Shown one piece after another: positions 55,022 through 64,000 of a DNA stretch of 64,000 nt (position 1 is its first letter; every line of letters begins with the position of its first letter). A model generated the notes under the pieces. The model was given only the letters and a program-made list of their open reading frames with translations, did not search any database and was not told the DNA's origin. Source of the DNA: JACCXG01 sp963785755 (GTDB lineage: Bacteria; Acidobacteriota; Vicinamibacteria; Vicinamibacterales; 2-12-FULL-66-21); the NCBI GenBank assembly GCA_963785755.1, contig CAWAXG010000071.1, positions 124,001 through 188,000 on the forward strand. Direction: 5' to 3'. The translations under genes were made by a program, and so were the position numbers.

Positions 55022-56688
55022 AACCCATCGAGCGGAGTGATGCCCTTGCCCTCCACGCACTCGTACGCGCGTCCGGCCGTGAGGTTCTTGAACTCCTCGG
55101 TGCGTCCGCTCGGCCAGGTCACGACGGCGACATCGATGCGATCGCGTGGGCCGAGACCGAACGTCAGGGGGAGCTCCGACTGTGAGAGATAGCTGGACCC
55201 GCTCTTCACCATGCGCGTCTGCGACGATCCGCCGTGCTGGATGCGGACGGTCGCGCCGATAGCGTCGCGGGACGATTTCGTGCCGACCAGGCGGAACCGG
55301 ATGCTGCGGTGGCCTGAGCGCACGTCGGTTTTGAAGAGCGCGGGCGCGCCGCCGTTGGTCGTGATGAGCACGTCGAGATCGCCGTCGCGATCGAAATCCG
55401 CGCAGGCGAGGCCGCGTCCGACTCTCGCCGCGTCGAAGCCGCCGCCCGCGGCCTTGGCGGCGTCGCGGAACGTGCCGTTGCCCTGATTGAGGAAGAGCTG
55501 CGGCGGCTGAGCGTAGCCGACGTTGCCCCGGATGTTCCTCACCGTCTCGTCGATATGGCCGTTGCAGACGATCAGATCGAGGGCGCCATCCAGGTTGAGG
55601 TCGGCGAACAGGCAGCCGAATCCGAGCGTCGTTCGCGACGGCGCCCCGACGCCGGCGCGCATCGCCACGTCCTCGTAGACGGCCGCGCCAGACGGCCGGT
55701 ACAGCCCGATCATTTCGTTGTCGAAATTGGTGATTGCCAGACTCGCGCGGCCGGAGTTGTCGAAGTCCGCGGCATCGACGCCCATGCCGGCGCGCGCCTT
55801 GCCTTCGGTGCTGAACGCGACACCCGCTTCGACGGCGACGTCCTTGAATGTGCCGTTGTGCTCGTTGCGATAGAGCTTGTTCGGCTGCGTGTCGTTCGCC
55901 ACGAAGAGATCCGGGAAACCATCCTGGTTGTGATCGAGCATCGCGACGCCGAGCGACTTGGAGCTCGTGTCGAAGATCCCGCTGGTCGCGGTCACGTCCT
56001 CGAACGTGCCGTTGCCGCGATTGCGGAACAGCCAGCAGGTGTCACCTCGGTACGCTTCCGGCGTGCAGTACGACTTCGATTTGCCGTCGAGGCTGCAGAA
56101 GACGTCGTTGCCGGCTGACCACCTGACGTAGTTGCAGACGAACAGATCGAGCCAGCCATCACGGTCGAAGTCGAGCCACAGCGCTGACGTGCTGAAGCCG
56201 ATCCGCCCGCCCAGGCCGCTCGCCTGCGTCGCGTCGACGAAGGTGCCCTTCCCAGTGTTCCGGAAGAGACGGTTCTGTCCGACGCAGGTCACCAGGACGT
56301 CTGGGAATCCGTCGTTGTTGAAGTCCCCGACCGCGACCCCCATGCCGTACATCTCGACGTCGAGTCCCGCGGCTCGTGTCACGTTGGTGAACGTGCCGTT
56401 GCGGTTGTTGCGGAACAGCGCCAGCGTTGCACGCTGGCGGCGATGTCCCGGCCAGTCCATGCCGTTGACGAGCAGGATGTCCTGCCAGCCGTCGCCGTCG
56501 TAGTCGAGGAACGCGCAGCCCGATCCCAGCGTCTCGGGGAGGAGCTTGCCGCCATACGCGCCGTTGTTGTGGCGAAAGGTAAGACCGGACGAAGCGGTGA
56601 CATCCACGAACCGAAAGCCCGGGTCGGGCGCCGGCTGCGCGCCTGCCGCCGCAGCGCCCATCGCCAGAAGGAACTCGCGGCGGTTCAC
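55018..56688 (-). CDS. Tat-exported ASPIC/UnbV FG-GAP repeat protein
   Basis: This 556-aa protein begins at GTG 56688 with a twin-arginine-like signal (NRREFLLAMGAAAAGAQ). Five or more FG-GAP/VCBS calcium-binding repeats follow (DYDGDGWQDILLVNG, DFNNDGFPDVLVT, DFDRDGWLDLFVCN, DHNQDGFPDLFVAND, DLNLDGALDLIVCNG), then a C-terminal ASPIC/UnbV domain (GATVRIQHGGSSQTR, LTFGLGPRDRIDVAVVTWPSGR). Related to human CRTAC1; bacterial role unknown, perhaps ligand or carbohydrate binding. Its start overlaps the regulator stop (GTGA), making it the output gene of the HK-RR operon. Confidence 0.85.
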   Translation of the reverse strand: MNRREFLLAMGAAAAGAQPAPDPGFRFVDVTASSGLTFRHNNGAYGGKLLPETLGSGCAFLDYDGDGWQDILLVNGMDWPGHRRQRATLALFRNNRNGTFTNVTRAAGLDVEMYGMGVAVGDFNNDGFPDVLVTCVGQNRLFRNTGKGTFVDATQASGLGGRIGFSTSALWLDFDRDGWLDLFVCNYVRWSAGNDVFCSLDGKSKSYCTPEAYRGDTCWLFRNRGNGTFEDVTATSGIFDTSSKSLGVAMLDHNQDGFPDLFVANDTQPNKLYRNEHNGTFKDVAVEAGVAFSTEGKARAGMGVDAADFDNSGRASLAITNFDNEMIGLYRPSGAAVYEDVAMRAGVGAPSRTTLGFGCLFADLNLDGALDLIVCNGHIDETVRNIRGNVGYAQPPQLFLNQGNGTFRDAAKAAGGGFDAARVGRGLACADFDRDGDLDVLITTNGGAPALFKTDVRSGHRSIRFRLVGTKSSRDAIGATVRIQHGGSSQTRMVKSGSSYLSQSELPLTFGLGPRDRIDVAVVTWPSGRTEEFKNLTAGRAYECVEGKGITPLDGF

Positions 56689-57314
56689 AACGGATTCACC
56701 AGCCCGTGCCGGATCGCGTAGGCGACCAGTTCGGCGGTTTTGTGAATCCCAAGCGCATTCATGATGTTCGCGCGGTGGACGGCGACCGTGTTCGGACTGA
56801 GCTCCAGCTTGTCGGCAATCGCGCGGTTGCTCAGCCCGTTGCAGACCAGTTGGAGTACCTCGAGCTCCCGCGCGGTCAGACCGTGCGGCCGCTCGCCTTT
56901 CGCAGCCGGCGCGGGCGACACCGTCGGATCGATCACCCGCTCGCCGGCGGCGACGCGTTTGACCGCGCCCGCCAGATCCAGGTCGAGCGCATCCTTGAGC
57001 ACATACCCGCGGGCGCCGGCCTCGAGCGCCTGCCGCACCAGCGTCTGTTCGCTGTGCATGCTCAGCATGAGGATTGCGGTGTCGGGCAGGACCTCCAGGA
57101 TCTTGCGCGTCGCGACGAGTCCGCTCGTGCCGCGCATGGCGCAATCCATGACCACCACGCCGGGTTTCAGGCTCGTGGCCTGCCTGACGGCATCATCACC
57201 ATCGTTGGCTTCGCCGACGACGACGATGTCGGGATCGTCTTCGAGGAGGCGGCGGAAGCCGCGCCGGACGAGGGCATGATCGTCGGCGAGCAGCACTGTG
57301 ATCTTCTGATCCAC
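56685..57314 (-). CDS. NarL/FixJ-type response regulator
   Basis: This 209-aa protein begins at GTG 57314, 2 bp after the kinase stop. Receiver domain: VLLADDHALVRRGF, phospho-Asp in VVVMDCAMRGTSG, then LMLSMH and KD at the usual Thr and Lys sites. LuxR-type helix-turn-helix: LTARELEVLQLVCNGLSNRAIADKLELS. It would be phosphorylated by the adjacent kinase and bind DNA as a dimer. Start chosen over a longer frame to 57680 because coding and spacing fit. Confidence 0.92.
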   Translation of the reverse strand: MDQKITVLLADDHALVRRGFRRLLEDDPDIVVVGEANDGDDAVRQATSLKPGVVVMDCAMRGTSGLVATRKILEVLPDTAILMLSMHSEQTLVRQALEAGARGYVLKDALDLDLAGAVKRVAAGERVIDPTVSPAPAAKGERPHGLTARELEVLQLVCNGLSNRAIADKLELSPNTVAVHRANIMNALGIHKTAELVAYAIRHGLVNPL

Positions 57315-57316
57315 CT

Positions 57317-58639
57317 CTATCCTTTCAGCGGCAGGTGCAGGCGCACCAGAGTACCCCCATCGCGAGGTTTGAGAAACTCGAGAGTGCCGCCGACCAGCTC
57401 GGCGCGCTCCCGCATCGTGACGATGCCGAGGCCGCGCGGCCTGGCGCCGGCGACCATCCCCGTGCCGTGATCCTCGACCTCGAGCTCCAGGGCGCGTCCT
57501 GCGAAACGCAGACGGACCCAGGCGCGTCCTGCGCCCGAATGCCGCGCGACGTTGCTCAGCGCCTCCTGCAGCACGCGGTAGACATGAATGGCGATCGTGG
57601 AGTCGACCGGCACGGCGGTGCCTGCGCGCGTATACGAGACCTTGATGTCGAGCTGCTTTTCGACGGTCGAGATATACCACTCGATCGTGCTGTCCAGCCC
57701 GAGCTCCTCGAGAATGGACGGGTGCAGCGCCTGCGACAAGCTGCGGACGCTCTGCAGCGTCGACTGCGCGATTTCGCCGGCCTCGCGCAGGTCGGCGTGG
57801 AGAGGGGAGTCTTCCGGCAGGTGCCGGCGCGCACGTTTGAGCATGGTGCCGATCGCGGTCACGATCTGCCCGAACTCGTCGTGGAGCTCGCGGGCAATCT
57901 GCCGGAACGTGGACTCCCGCGCCGCGATCAGGTTCTGGGCGAGCTCGCGGCGCTGCTCCGACAACGACGCGAGCTGGCCGAACAGTTGACGGTTCGATCG
58001 AATGAGGTAGGCGCTGGTCAGCACGATGGCGATGAGCGTCGCGGTGAGGAACCAGTAGACCTGCTGCTGCACCTGCGTGTAGATCGCCTGCGCGCGCTGC
58101 GCCGTCAGCTCTTCGGTCTCGTTGTTGGCGACCAGCAGGCGCGCGACGGCGGTGCTCAGCGCCTCCTGCCGCGCCTGGAGCGACAGGCGGATCTGCGCCC
58201 GCGCTTCCTCTTCGTCGCCCTTCTTCGCCAGCAGGAAGATTCGGTCCGAGGCGTCCCAGAACTGCGCGACCGAGCTCGCCAGGTACCGCCGCTGCTCCGG
58301 TGTCTGCTGCGCCACCGCCACTTCTCCCTGACGCCGGAGCGCATCGTCCAGGTCGAGGCGGATGCGTTGGAATTGGGCGGACCAGGCGGTCAGCGGATAG
58401 CGGGCGTCGGCCTCGAGCATGTCCCGCATGGCGAGGGCGAGCGAGTTCAGATCATTCTGAATCCGCAGGAGCTGAAGCGAGTCCTTGCGGTTGCGATCGG
58501 CGAGGTCGGTCTGCAGCGATCGCAGGCCCGAAATCTGCCTCGTGATGTACCAGGAGTACGCGACGACCGCGGTGAGAGTGATCACCAGGCCGAAGAGCAG
58601 ACGGGTAGTGGGGGAGAGCCCGCGGGTCACGCGGCACAA
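57317..58639 (-). CDS. NarX-type sensor histidine kinase
   Basis: This 440-aa protein has two membrane helices (LLFGLVITLTAVVAYSWYI and WFLTATLIAIVLTSAYLI) bounding a periplasmic sensor of about 150 residues rich in charged helices, then a HisKA_3 box RQIARELHDEFGQIVTAIG (phospho-His) and an HATPase_c domain (EALSNVARHSG, DHGTGM, GLGIVTMRERAELVGG). Signal unknown. Head of the operon with the regulator and the exported FG-GAP protein. Confidence 0.92.
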   Translation of the reverse strand: MCRVTRGLSPTTRLLFGLVITLTAVVAYSWYITRQISGLRSLQTDLADRNRKDSLQLLRIQNDLNSLALAMRDMLEADARYPLTAWSAQFQRIRLDLDDALRRQGEVAVAQQTPEQRRYLASSVAQFWDASDRIFLLAKKGDEEEARAQIRLSLQARQEALSTAVARLLVANNETEELTAQRAQAIYTQVQQQVYWFLTATLIAIVLTSAYLIRSNRQLFGQLASLSEQRRELAQNLIAARESTFRQIARELHDEFGQIVTAIGTMLKRARRHLPEDSPLHADLREAGEIAQSTLQSVRSLSQALHPSILEELGLDSTIEWYISTVEKQLDIKVSYTRAGTAVPVDSTIAIHVYRVLQEALSNVARHSGAGRAWVRLRFAGRALELEVEDHGTGMVAGARPRGLGIVTMRERAELVGGTLEFLKPRDGGTLVRLHLPLKG

Positions 58640-58679
58640 CTGTAGCGTCCTTCCGCCTAACAGTGAAAAGGGGTCAGGT

Positions 58680-59558
58680 CTACTGTTTCTCTGCGAACTC
58701 CGCCGGGATTGCGGTGATTGGCCGGAACTCGATGTCGCGGTAGAAGAGCTCCGCTCCCTCCGACTGAAGGATGATCGGGCCGGAGGTCACCGATGTCGGC
58801 ACGGCGGCGTTGATCTGCATCGGCCCGCGAAGCCGCATTACGACCTTGCCATTCACGATGTGGATGGCGTCCTCTCCGAAGGCAATCAGCTCGACGAGGT
58901 TCCACTCGCCGTTCGGCTTCTCGTTGTCGGGCTGCTTGACGCAGCGTCCGGACTGGCCATGGCTTTGCGCGAAGAACATCCAGTCCCCGGTGGGGTCGTA
59001 ATCGTAGAGCGGCGGTTTGGTGCCCTGGCGGACTTTCGATCGCACGGCAATCGTCGCGCCGACGGCGTAGAGATCGCCGACGTCCTTCTCCTGGATCTGG
59101 AGCTCGATCGAGCGCGCCCAGGTGCGGCCCTCGGCGCCCGGCGCCGAGTGGACGTGGTAGAGCAGGCCGCTGTCACGAGGCGTCTCGGGGCGGTCGCGCG
59201 GCGCCCACTTCTTCTCCCCCCATTTGAACTGCATCCGCAGGTGGTAGTTCTTGAATTCGCGCTTGGAGCGCAGCTCGCCGAAAACCTCGCCGGAGATGCG
59301 GATGGCGGGCCGGCCATCGACGTTGTCGGCGACGGTGAAGACCTTGAGGGGATCGCGGTTGGATCCGATGGGCTCGGTGTATCGGCCATCGGCGCCGCGA
59401 CCCAGCCCGGGTACCTCGGACGTCGGTTCGGGCTGCCGCATCCAGGTGGTCCAGCCGTCGAGGTTCTTGCCGTTCCAGAGGGGCGTCCAGCCGCTCTGCG
59501 CCTCAATCGCGAGGGTCGCGAGGCAGAGGCCAACCAGGACCAGTCTTGGGCAGCGCAT
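58680..59558 (-). CDS. Exported DUF1080 protein
   Basis: This 292-aa protein has a signal peptide (LVLVGLCLATLAIEAQ) and one DUF1080 domain: WTPLWNGKNLDGWTTW, SKREFKNYHLRMQFKWGEKKW, SGLLYHVHSAPGAEGRTWARSIELQIQEKDVGDL, and GEWNLVELIAFGEDAIHIVNGK. This is the third DUF1080 locus in the window and likely acts on a 3-keto-glycoside. Lies alone between the histidine kinase operon and padR. Confidence 0.85.
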   Translation of the reverse strand: MRCPRLVLVGLCLATLAIEAQSGWTPLWNGKNLDGWTTWMRQPEPTSEVPGLGRGADGRYTEPIGSNRDPLKVFTVADNVDGRPAIRISGEVFGELRSKREFKNYHLRMQFKWGEKKWAPRDRPETPRDSGLLYHVHSAPGAEGRTWARSIELQIQEKDVGDLYAVGATIAVRSKVRQGTKPPLYDYDPTGDWMFFAQSHGQSGRCVKQPDNEKPNGEWNLVELIAFGEDAIHIVNGKVVMRLRGPMQINAAVPTSVTSGPIILQSEGAELFYRDIEFRPITAIPAEFAEKQ

Positions 59559-59650
59559 CGGACTATGCCTTTCCCGGCCGAAGCCGTCTCGGTCGCGTGT
59601 TCAATCGACCCGTATGATAGGCGACTCCGGCGAAACTTGCCTTGCCTCTT

Positions 59651-59672
59651 GGATTCTACATAGGTAGGATCC
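59651..59672. promoter_or_regulatory. Putative PadR operator
   Basis: A near-perfect 22-bp palindrome, GGATTCTACATAGGTAGGATCC, with mismatches at only two symmetric pairs, lies 9 bp ahead of the PadR start. Binding by that PadR is inferred from position. Confidence 0.55.
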
Positions 59673-59681
59673 GTCACAGCG

Positions 59682-59987
59682 ATGACCTATCCGACCGCGT
59701 TGGTGCTCGAGGCTCTGGCCGCAGGACGCCATCATGGATTCGACATCATGGATGCGACCGATCTGCCGAGCGGAACGGTGTACCCGATCCTGCGCCGCCT
59801 CGACGAAGAAGGGCTGGTGCGATCCCGCTGGGAGCGCGAGACCATCGCGCGCCGCGAACAGCGGCCGCCGCGCCGCTATTACGAGCTGACCGCGGCCGGC
59901 GAGTCGCGGCTGGCCGAGGCGCGGGCGCGGTTCCGCGCGCTCGACGCGCTCGCCCCGCGCATGGCCAAACGATGGAAACCGGCCTGA
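59682..59987 (+). CDS. PadR-family transcriptional regulator
   Basis: This 101-aa winged-helix protein matches PadR: TALVLEALAAGRHHGFDIM, LPSGTVYPILRRLDEEGLVRS and RRYYELTAAGESRLAEA. It lacks the longer C-terminal dimer helix of the protein at 20912. The downstream ADOP gene starts 16 bp inside it, so both are co-transcribed, the usual PadR-ADOP pair. Confidence 0.9.
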   Translation: MTYPTALVLEALAAGRHHGFDIMDATDLPSGTVYPILRRLDEEGLVRSRWERETIARREQRPPRRYYELTAAGESRLAEARARFRALDALAPRMAKRWKPA

Positions 59988-62643
59988 TCCTCCGGGTCTG
60001 TCTGACCATCCTGCGCGTCGCCGCCCGCGTCGTCCCGGCCGGGGACCGTGCGGCCTGGCTGCAGGAATGGGAGGGGGAAGTGCGCGAACGATGGCGGCGG
60101 CTCGAGCAGCGGAATGAATTGAACGGACGGGCGCAGGTCAACCTGCTGCGCCGCATCCTCGGCTCCTTCCACGACGCCGCCTGGCTCCGGCGGCAGTTCA
60201 CCCGCGATTCGGAACTCGTCCACGACATCCGGCACGGTCTCCGGCTCCTCCGCCGCAGCCCCGGCTTCGCCGCGCTGGCGGTGCTGGTGCTTGCCGTGGG
60301 GCTTGGTGCGACCGTCGGCATCTTCAGCGTCGTCGATGCGCTGCTCCTCCGGACGCTTCCCTATGCCGACGCCGATCGAGCCGTGCTGATCTGGCAGGGT
60401 CTGAAAGACAAACCCGACGTTCGCGACGACGTGTCGCCGGCGAACTGTCATGACTGGCGCGAGCAGCTCCGCCTGTTCGAGGACGTCGCCTGCGCGCGTG
60501 CCGTGGAGCTTCGACTTCACTGGCGGCGCGGAACCGGAGGTGCTGCACGCCGCGAACGTCGACGAAGGATTCTTCCGCGCCTTCGGCGTCGAGCCGATCA
60601 TGGGCCGCACGTTCGTGGCTGACGAGTTCCTGCGCGAGCGAAACCGGGTGATCGTCATCAGCCACGGCATGTGGCAGCTGAAGCTCGGACGCGATCCCAG
60701 CGTCATCGGACGGACGGTGATCCTGGACGGTGACGCGTATGTGGTCGTGGGCGTGCTGCCGCCGACGTTCCGTCCGCGGATCCTGCAGGGGGCCGGCGAG
60801 CGCGGTGCATCTACTTTCCTCATGTGATCGCAGGACATCGAGCGGCGGATACGCGGCTCCAACTACTGGAACGTCGTCGCCCGGCTGCGGCCCGGCGTGA
60901 GCCTCGAGCAGGGACAGGCGGAGCTCGACGCCGTGTCGGCGCGTCTCGCGCGAGCAATACCCGCAAACGAACGCGAGCGTCCTCGCCCGCGCGCAGCCGC
61001 TGCGCGACCACCTCGCCGGCAACATGCGGCCGGCGCTGAGGCTGCTGTTCGTGGCCGTGGCGCTGCTCCTGCTCATCGCCGCCGCGAACGTCGCCAATCT
61101 GCTGCTGGCGCGCGCCGCCGAGCGGACGCGCGAGCTCGCGGTGCGGTGCGCGGTCGGCGCGGGACGCGGGCGCCTGGTGCGGCAGCTGCTGGCCGAGAGC
61201 CTGCTGCTCGCGACATTCGGGAGCCTGGCGGGATTGCTCGTCGCGTGGTGGACCGTTCGCGGGATCGCGGCGCTGAGCCCGGACGATTCCCAGCATCGTC
61301 GAGCGCCACGATCGACGGCGCGCGTGATGATCTTCGCGATCGGGCTGACCGCGATCGTCGCGGTCATCGTCGGGATCGTGCCGGCGTGGCAGAGCTCGGG
61401 AGGACGGCTGCTCGGGGCGCTGCGCGGGGTCGCGCCGGGATCCGGCGGCGGATCGAAGCATCATGTGCGCAGCGCGATCGCGATCGCGGAGGTGGCGCTG
61501 GCGCTGCTGCTGATGTCCGGCGCCGGGCCTGCTGCTTCGCAGCTTCAGTCTGCTGCTGCAGACCGATCCGGGATTCAGCCCCGATCGCGTCGTCGCGCTG
61601 CAGGTCTTCGCCTGGGACCGCAATACGACACCAGAGAAGCGGGCGGTGTTCTTCCAGGAAGTCCTCGATCGGATGCGGGCGCGGCCGCGGGTCCGTGAGG
61701 TCGGCGCGGTCTCGGCGATGCCGTTCATCGAAGCCAACATCAACATGGCGACGACGATTGCCGTCGACGGCCGGCCGACCGCGGAAGGGGAGGGCGCTCA
61801 GCGCATTCCTCGACGTCGTCACGCCCGGTTACTTTTCGGTGATGCGCATCGCCCGGCGCGAAGGCCGCCACTTCGACTCGCGCGACTCGGCGCGTGGGCG
61901 CGCCGGTGGCCATCGTCAGCGAAAGCCTGGCCAGACGGATGGCGCCAGGAGGCAGCGTCATCGGGCAGAAGGTTCGCTACCGCTATCAGGGTACGCATGT
62001 CGCCTGCAGAAGTCGTCGGCGTCGTTGCGGACATCAGGCACGACGGCCTCGACCGGCCGGCGCGGCTGGAGATGTTCGTTCCGCATGCACAGGTGCCGTT
62101 CGGATCGATGACGTTCGTGGCACGCATCGATGGTGACCCGGGCGCGGCGATTCCGGACCTGAAGGCGCAGATCCACGCGGTCGATCCCGCGCAGGCCATC
62201 TACCGTGCGGCGACCGCCGAGGAACTCGTCTCGAAATCGCTGATCGAACGGCGTTTCATGCTCTCGCTGCTGGCAGGCTTTGCGCTCGTCGCCGGCCTGC
62301 TCGCCGCGATCGGGATCTATGGCGTGATCAGCGTGGCGACGAAGCAGCGGACGCAGAGAGTTCGGCCTGCGGATGGCGCTCGGCGCGGAGCGCGGCGAAA
62401 TTCTCGGATGGTGCTCGTCGAGGGCGCGAAGCATGTCGACCGCGGGGCTGCTGCTCGGTCTGGTTGGGGCGATCGCGCTCGGCCGCCTGATGGAACGATT
62501 CCTCTACGTAGTCAAACCCGGCGATCCCGGTCACGCTCGCCGCGGTCGTGGCGGCCCTCGGCCTCGTCGCCCTGACGGCCTGCGTCCTGCCGGCCCGCCG
62601 CGCCACGCACGTCGATCCGATCGTCGCGCTCCGCAACGAGTGA
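59972..62643 (+). pseudogene. ADOP-type permease with many frameshifts
   Basis: The composite of about 880 aa has an extra N-terminal helix segment common with PadR-linked ADOPs (DRAAWLQEWEGEVRERWRRL), then DIRHGLRLLRRSPGFAALAVLVLAVGLGATVGIFS, a MacB periplasmic core, an FtsX helix set (LLFVAVALLLLIAAANVANLLLARAAERTRELAVR), and a second half ending RRATHVDPIVALRNE. Frame slips begin near 60,500 and recur to about 62,550 (at least ten), with conserved residues intact. Either decayed or poorly assembled. Overlaps padR by 16 bp. Confidence 0.8.
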
Positions 62644-62674
62644 GTGGTCATTTTCGCGGTGCGCGACATACCGC

Positions 62675-62702
62675 TTGACGACTTGTACGAATTTACTAGA
62701 AT
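62675..62702 (+). promoter_or_regulatory. Putative sigma-70 promoter
   Basis: TTGACG (62675-62680) and TAGAAT (62697-62702) are separated by 16 bp, 7 bp ahead of the ADOP start at 62710. The short leader allows the permease its own promoter independent of padR. Confidence 0.5.
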
Positions 62703-62709
62703 AACGGGA

Positions 62710-64000
62710 ATGGGCATCGTTGAAGTGTTGATCCAGGACATTCGCTATGCGCTGCGGCTGCTCGGTCGCAGTCCGGTGTTCACCGCCGTCGCGGTGCTGT
62801 CCTTGGCGCTCGGCATCGGCGCGAACGCGGCGATTTTCAGCGTCATCAACGCGGTGATGCTGCGTGAGCTTCCGGTCCGGAACCCGAAAGAGCTCGTCCA
62901 GATTCTGACGACGGTGCCCGGCGATCCTCGAACGAGCCATTTCTGGTGGAAGTTCTACGAGCACTACCGCGACCAGAATCACGTGTTCTCGGACCTCATC
63001 GGCATGTCGCCCGCCCGCTTTCAGGTGACGGAGGACACGGGCGATGCCGAGACGGTCGACGCTGCATACGTCGTCGGGCCTTTCTTTCCAGCGCTTGGCA
63101 TCCGGCCGGCGATCGGCCGGCTGATCGGGGCGGAAGACGATCGTCTCTCCGCCGGCGACCCGGCCGTCGCCGTCCTGAGCTGGTCCTTCTGGCAGAGCCG
63201 GTTCAACCTGAGTCCGTCCATTCTGAATCAGCGAATCATGCTGAATGGCGTGCCGGCGACGGTGATCGGTGTCGCGCCGCGGGAGTTCGTCGGACTTCAA
63301 GCCGGCCACGCGCCGAAGATCTGGGTGCCGGCGGCGATGGAGCCGCTGGTCCAGCAACCCAGCCAGCGCGCGAATGGCACGCTCGGATTGGCGTTGATGG
63401 GACGATTGAAGCCCGGCGTCCTGATCGACCAGGCCGAGGCGGAAATGAAAGTGCTCGACCAAGTGAGAGTCGAGGAGCTCGCGACCAGCAGCGGCAATCC
63501 GCTCTGGCGTCAGTCCCTTCTCGAGGTCGAACCCGCGAGTACGGGATTCTCGCTGCTGCGCGATCAGTTCAACCGGCCTCTGCTGGTGCTGATGACGATC
63601 GTCGCGACGATTCTGCTGATCACATGCACGAACCTCGCGGGCCTGCTGCTGGCGCGCGCCGCGGCGAGGCGGCGCGAGATGGCGACGCGGGTCGCGCTCG
63701 GCGCTGGACGGCTCCGGTTGGTGCGGCAGCTGCTGACCGAATCGCTGCTGTTGTCGGGTATGGGCGGCCTGCTCGGCGTGCTGCTCGCGTACTTCGGCGC
63801 TGACGCGCTCGTGCGATCGTGGCCGTTCGATGCCAGATTGCGAGTCCTCGACCCGGCCAACTTCCAGGTCCGTGTGGATGCCTCCGTGCTCCTGTTCACC
63901 GCCGGTGTAGCAGTCGTGGCCGGAATCCTGTTCGGTCTCGCTCCTGCGCGGAGCGCCATGACGTGCGCGCCGAGCACCACCTTGCGCGAGGGCGGCTCAG
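62710..64000 (+). CDS. ADOP-type permease, 3' end cut by window
   Basis: The first 430 codons are visible without frameshift: QDIRYALRLLGRSPVFTAVAVLSLALGIGANAAIFSVINAV, a MacB-type periplasmic core, then an FtsX helix set (LLVLMTIVATILLITCTNLAGLLLARAAARRREMATRVALG). The frame runs off the window, so the second half is not seen. It follows the indel-rich ADOP by 66 bp and has its own likely promoter. Substrate unknown. Third ADOP copy besides the remnant at 20678. Confidence 0.85.
   Translation, partial: MGIVEVLIQDIRYALRLLGRSPVFTAVAVLSLALGIGANAAIFSVINAVMLRELPVRNPKELVQILTTVPGDPRTSHFWWKFYEHYRDQNHVFSDLIGMSPARFQVTEDTGDAETVDAAYVVGPFFPALGIRPAIGRLIGAEDDRLSAGDPAVAVLSWSFWQSRFNLSPSILNQRIMLNGVPATVIGVAPREFVGLQAGHAPKIWVPAAMEPLVQQPSQRANGTLGLALMGRLKPGVLIDQAEAEMKVLDQVRVEELATSSGNPLWRQSLLEVEPASTGFSLLRDQFNRPLLVLMTIVATILLITCTNLAGLLLARAAARRREMATRVALGAGRLRLVRQLLTESLLLSGMGGLLGVLLAYFGADALVRSWPFDARLRVLDPANFQVRVDASVLLFTAGVAVVAGILFGLAPARSAMTCAPSTTLREGGS

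Overview
The window looks like chromosomal DNA of an Acidobacteriota bacterium, probably Vicinamibacteria (subdivision 6). The grounds are high GC, several PadR regulators and MacB-like permeases of the acidobacterial (ADOP) type, two secreted proteins of the acidobacterial VWFA-related family, many exported DUF1080 and Gfo/Idh proteins, and ECF sigma/Ser-Thr kinase pairs. This is inference from gene content; there is no rRNA or other phylogenetic marker here, and no complete tRNA, phage, CRISPR array or intact insertion sequence was seen.

Layout. 1-8 kb: 3' part of a giant cyclic beta-1,2-glucan synthase. 8-11.5 kb: a two-gene operon of a TIR-AAA protein and a membrane-anchored AAA protein, the best candidate for an undescribed signalling or defence pair. 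11.9-12.8 kb: a small VWFA-related secreted protein. 12.9-19.9 kb: a minus-strand set (Tat-exported Gfo/Idh, SUMF1-like protein, ApbE) divergent from two exported DUF1080 proteins, then an exported esterase. 20-26 kb: small genes, a PadR gene beside the remnant of a permease, a second VWFA protein with a putative divergent operator, and an intact ADOP permease. 26-34 kb: citrate-type transporter, class III CoA transferase, exported feruloyl-type esterase, tannase-family protein and a DUF5060-type glycoside hydrolase. 34-46.7 kb: SMP-30 lactonase, a Gfo/Idh gene with one frameshift, an isopropylmalate-dehydrogenase-like enzyme, a very long ThuA/dehydrogenase/cytochrome c/ThuA fusion, a translationally coupled Tm-1-like/TIM-barrel/cupin operon, and a DUF4097-like protein. 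46.7-49.2 kb: repeats, a truncated DUF1593-type remnant and a ScyD/ScyE-family protein. 49.2-55 kb: an indel-riddled ECF sigma gene and a kinase/cyclase-like/AAA/TPR gene. 55-58.6 kb: histidine kinase, response regulator and ASPIC/UnbV FG-GAP protein in one operon. 58.7-64 kb: DUF1080, PadR + ADOP (indel-riddled), and a further ADOP cut by the window end.

Together the genes suggest a free-living heterotroph that breaks down plant and microbial glycosides and esters outside the cytoplasm. Gfo/Idh, DUF1080 and ThuA families recur and fit a 3-keto-glycoside route, with esterases and a tannase removing acyl groups and a dicarboxylate/citrate-type importer plus CoA transferase using the acids.

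Two features cut across the annotation. First, short-unit microrepeat tracts of at least six sequence families sit between genes, at gene ends and inside genes (ApbE, SUMF1), and two of them abut truncated genes. Second, single-base frameshifts are absent from the first 34 kb, scattered from 35 kb on, and very dense at 49.2-55 kb and 60.5-62.6 kb. The conserved residues survive on both sides of them, which points to poor consensus sequence at least as much as to real gene decay.
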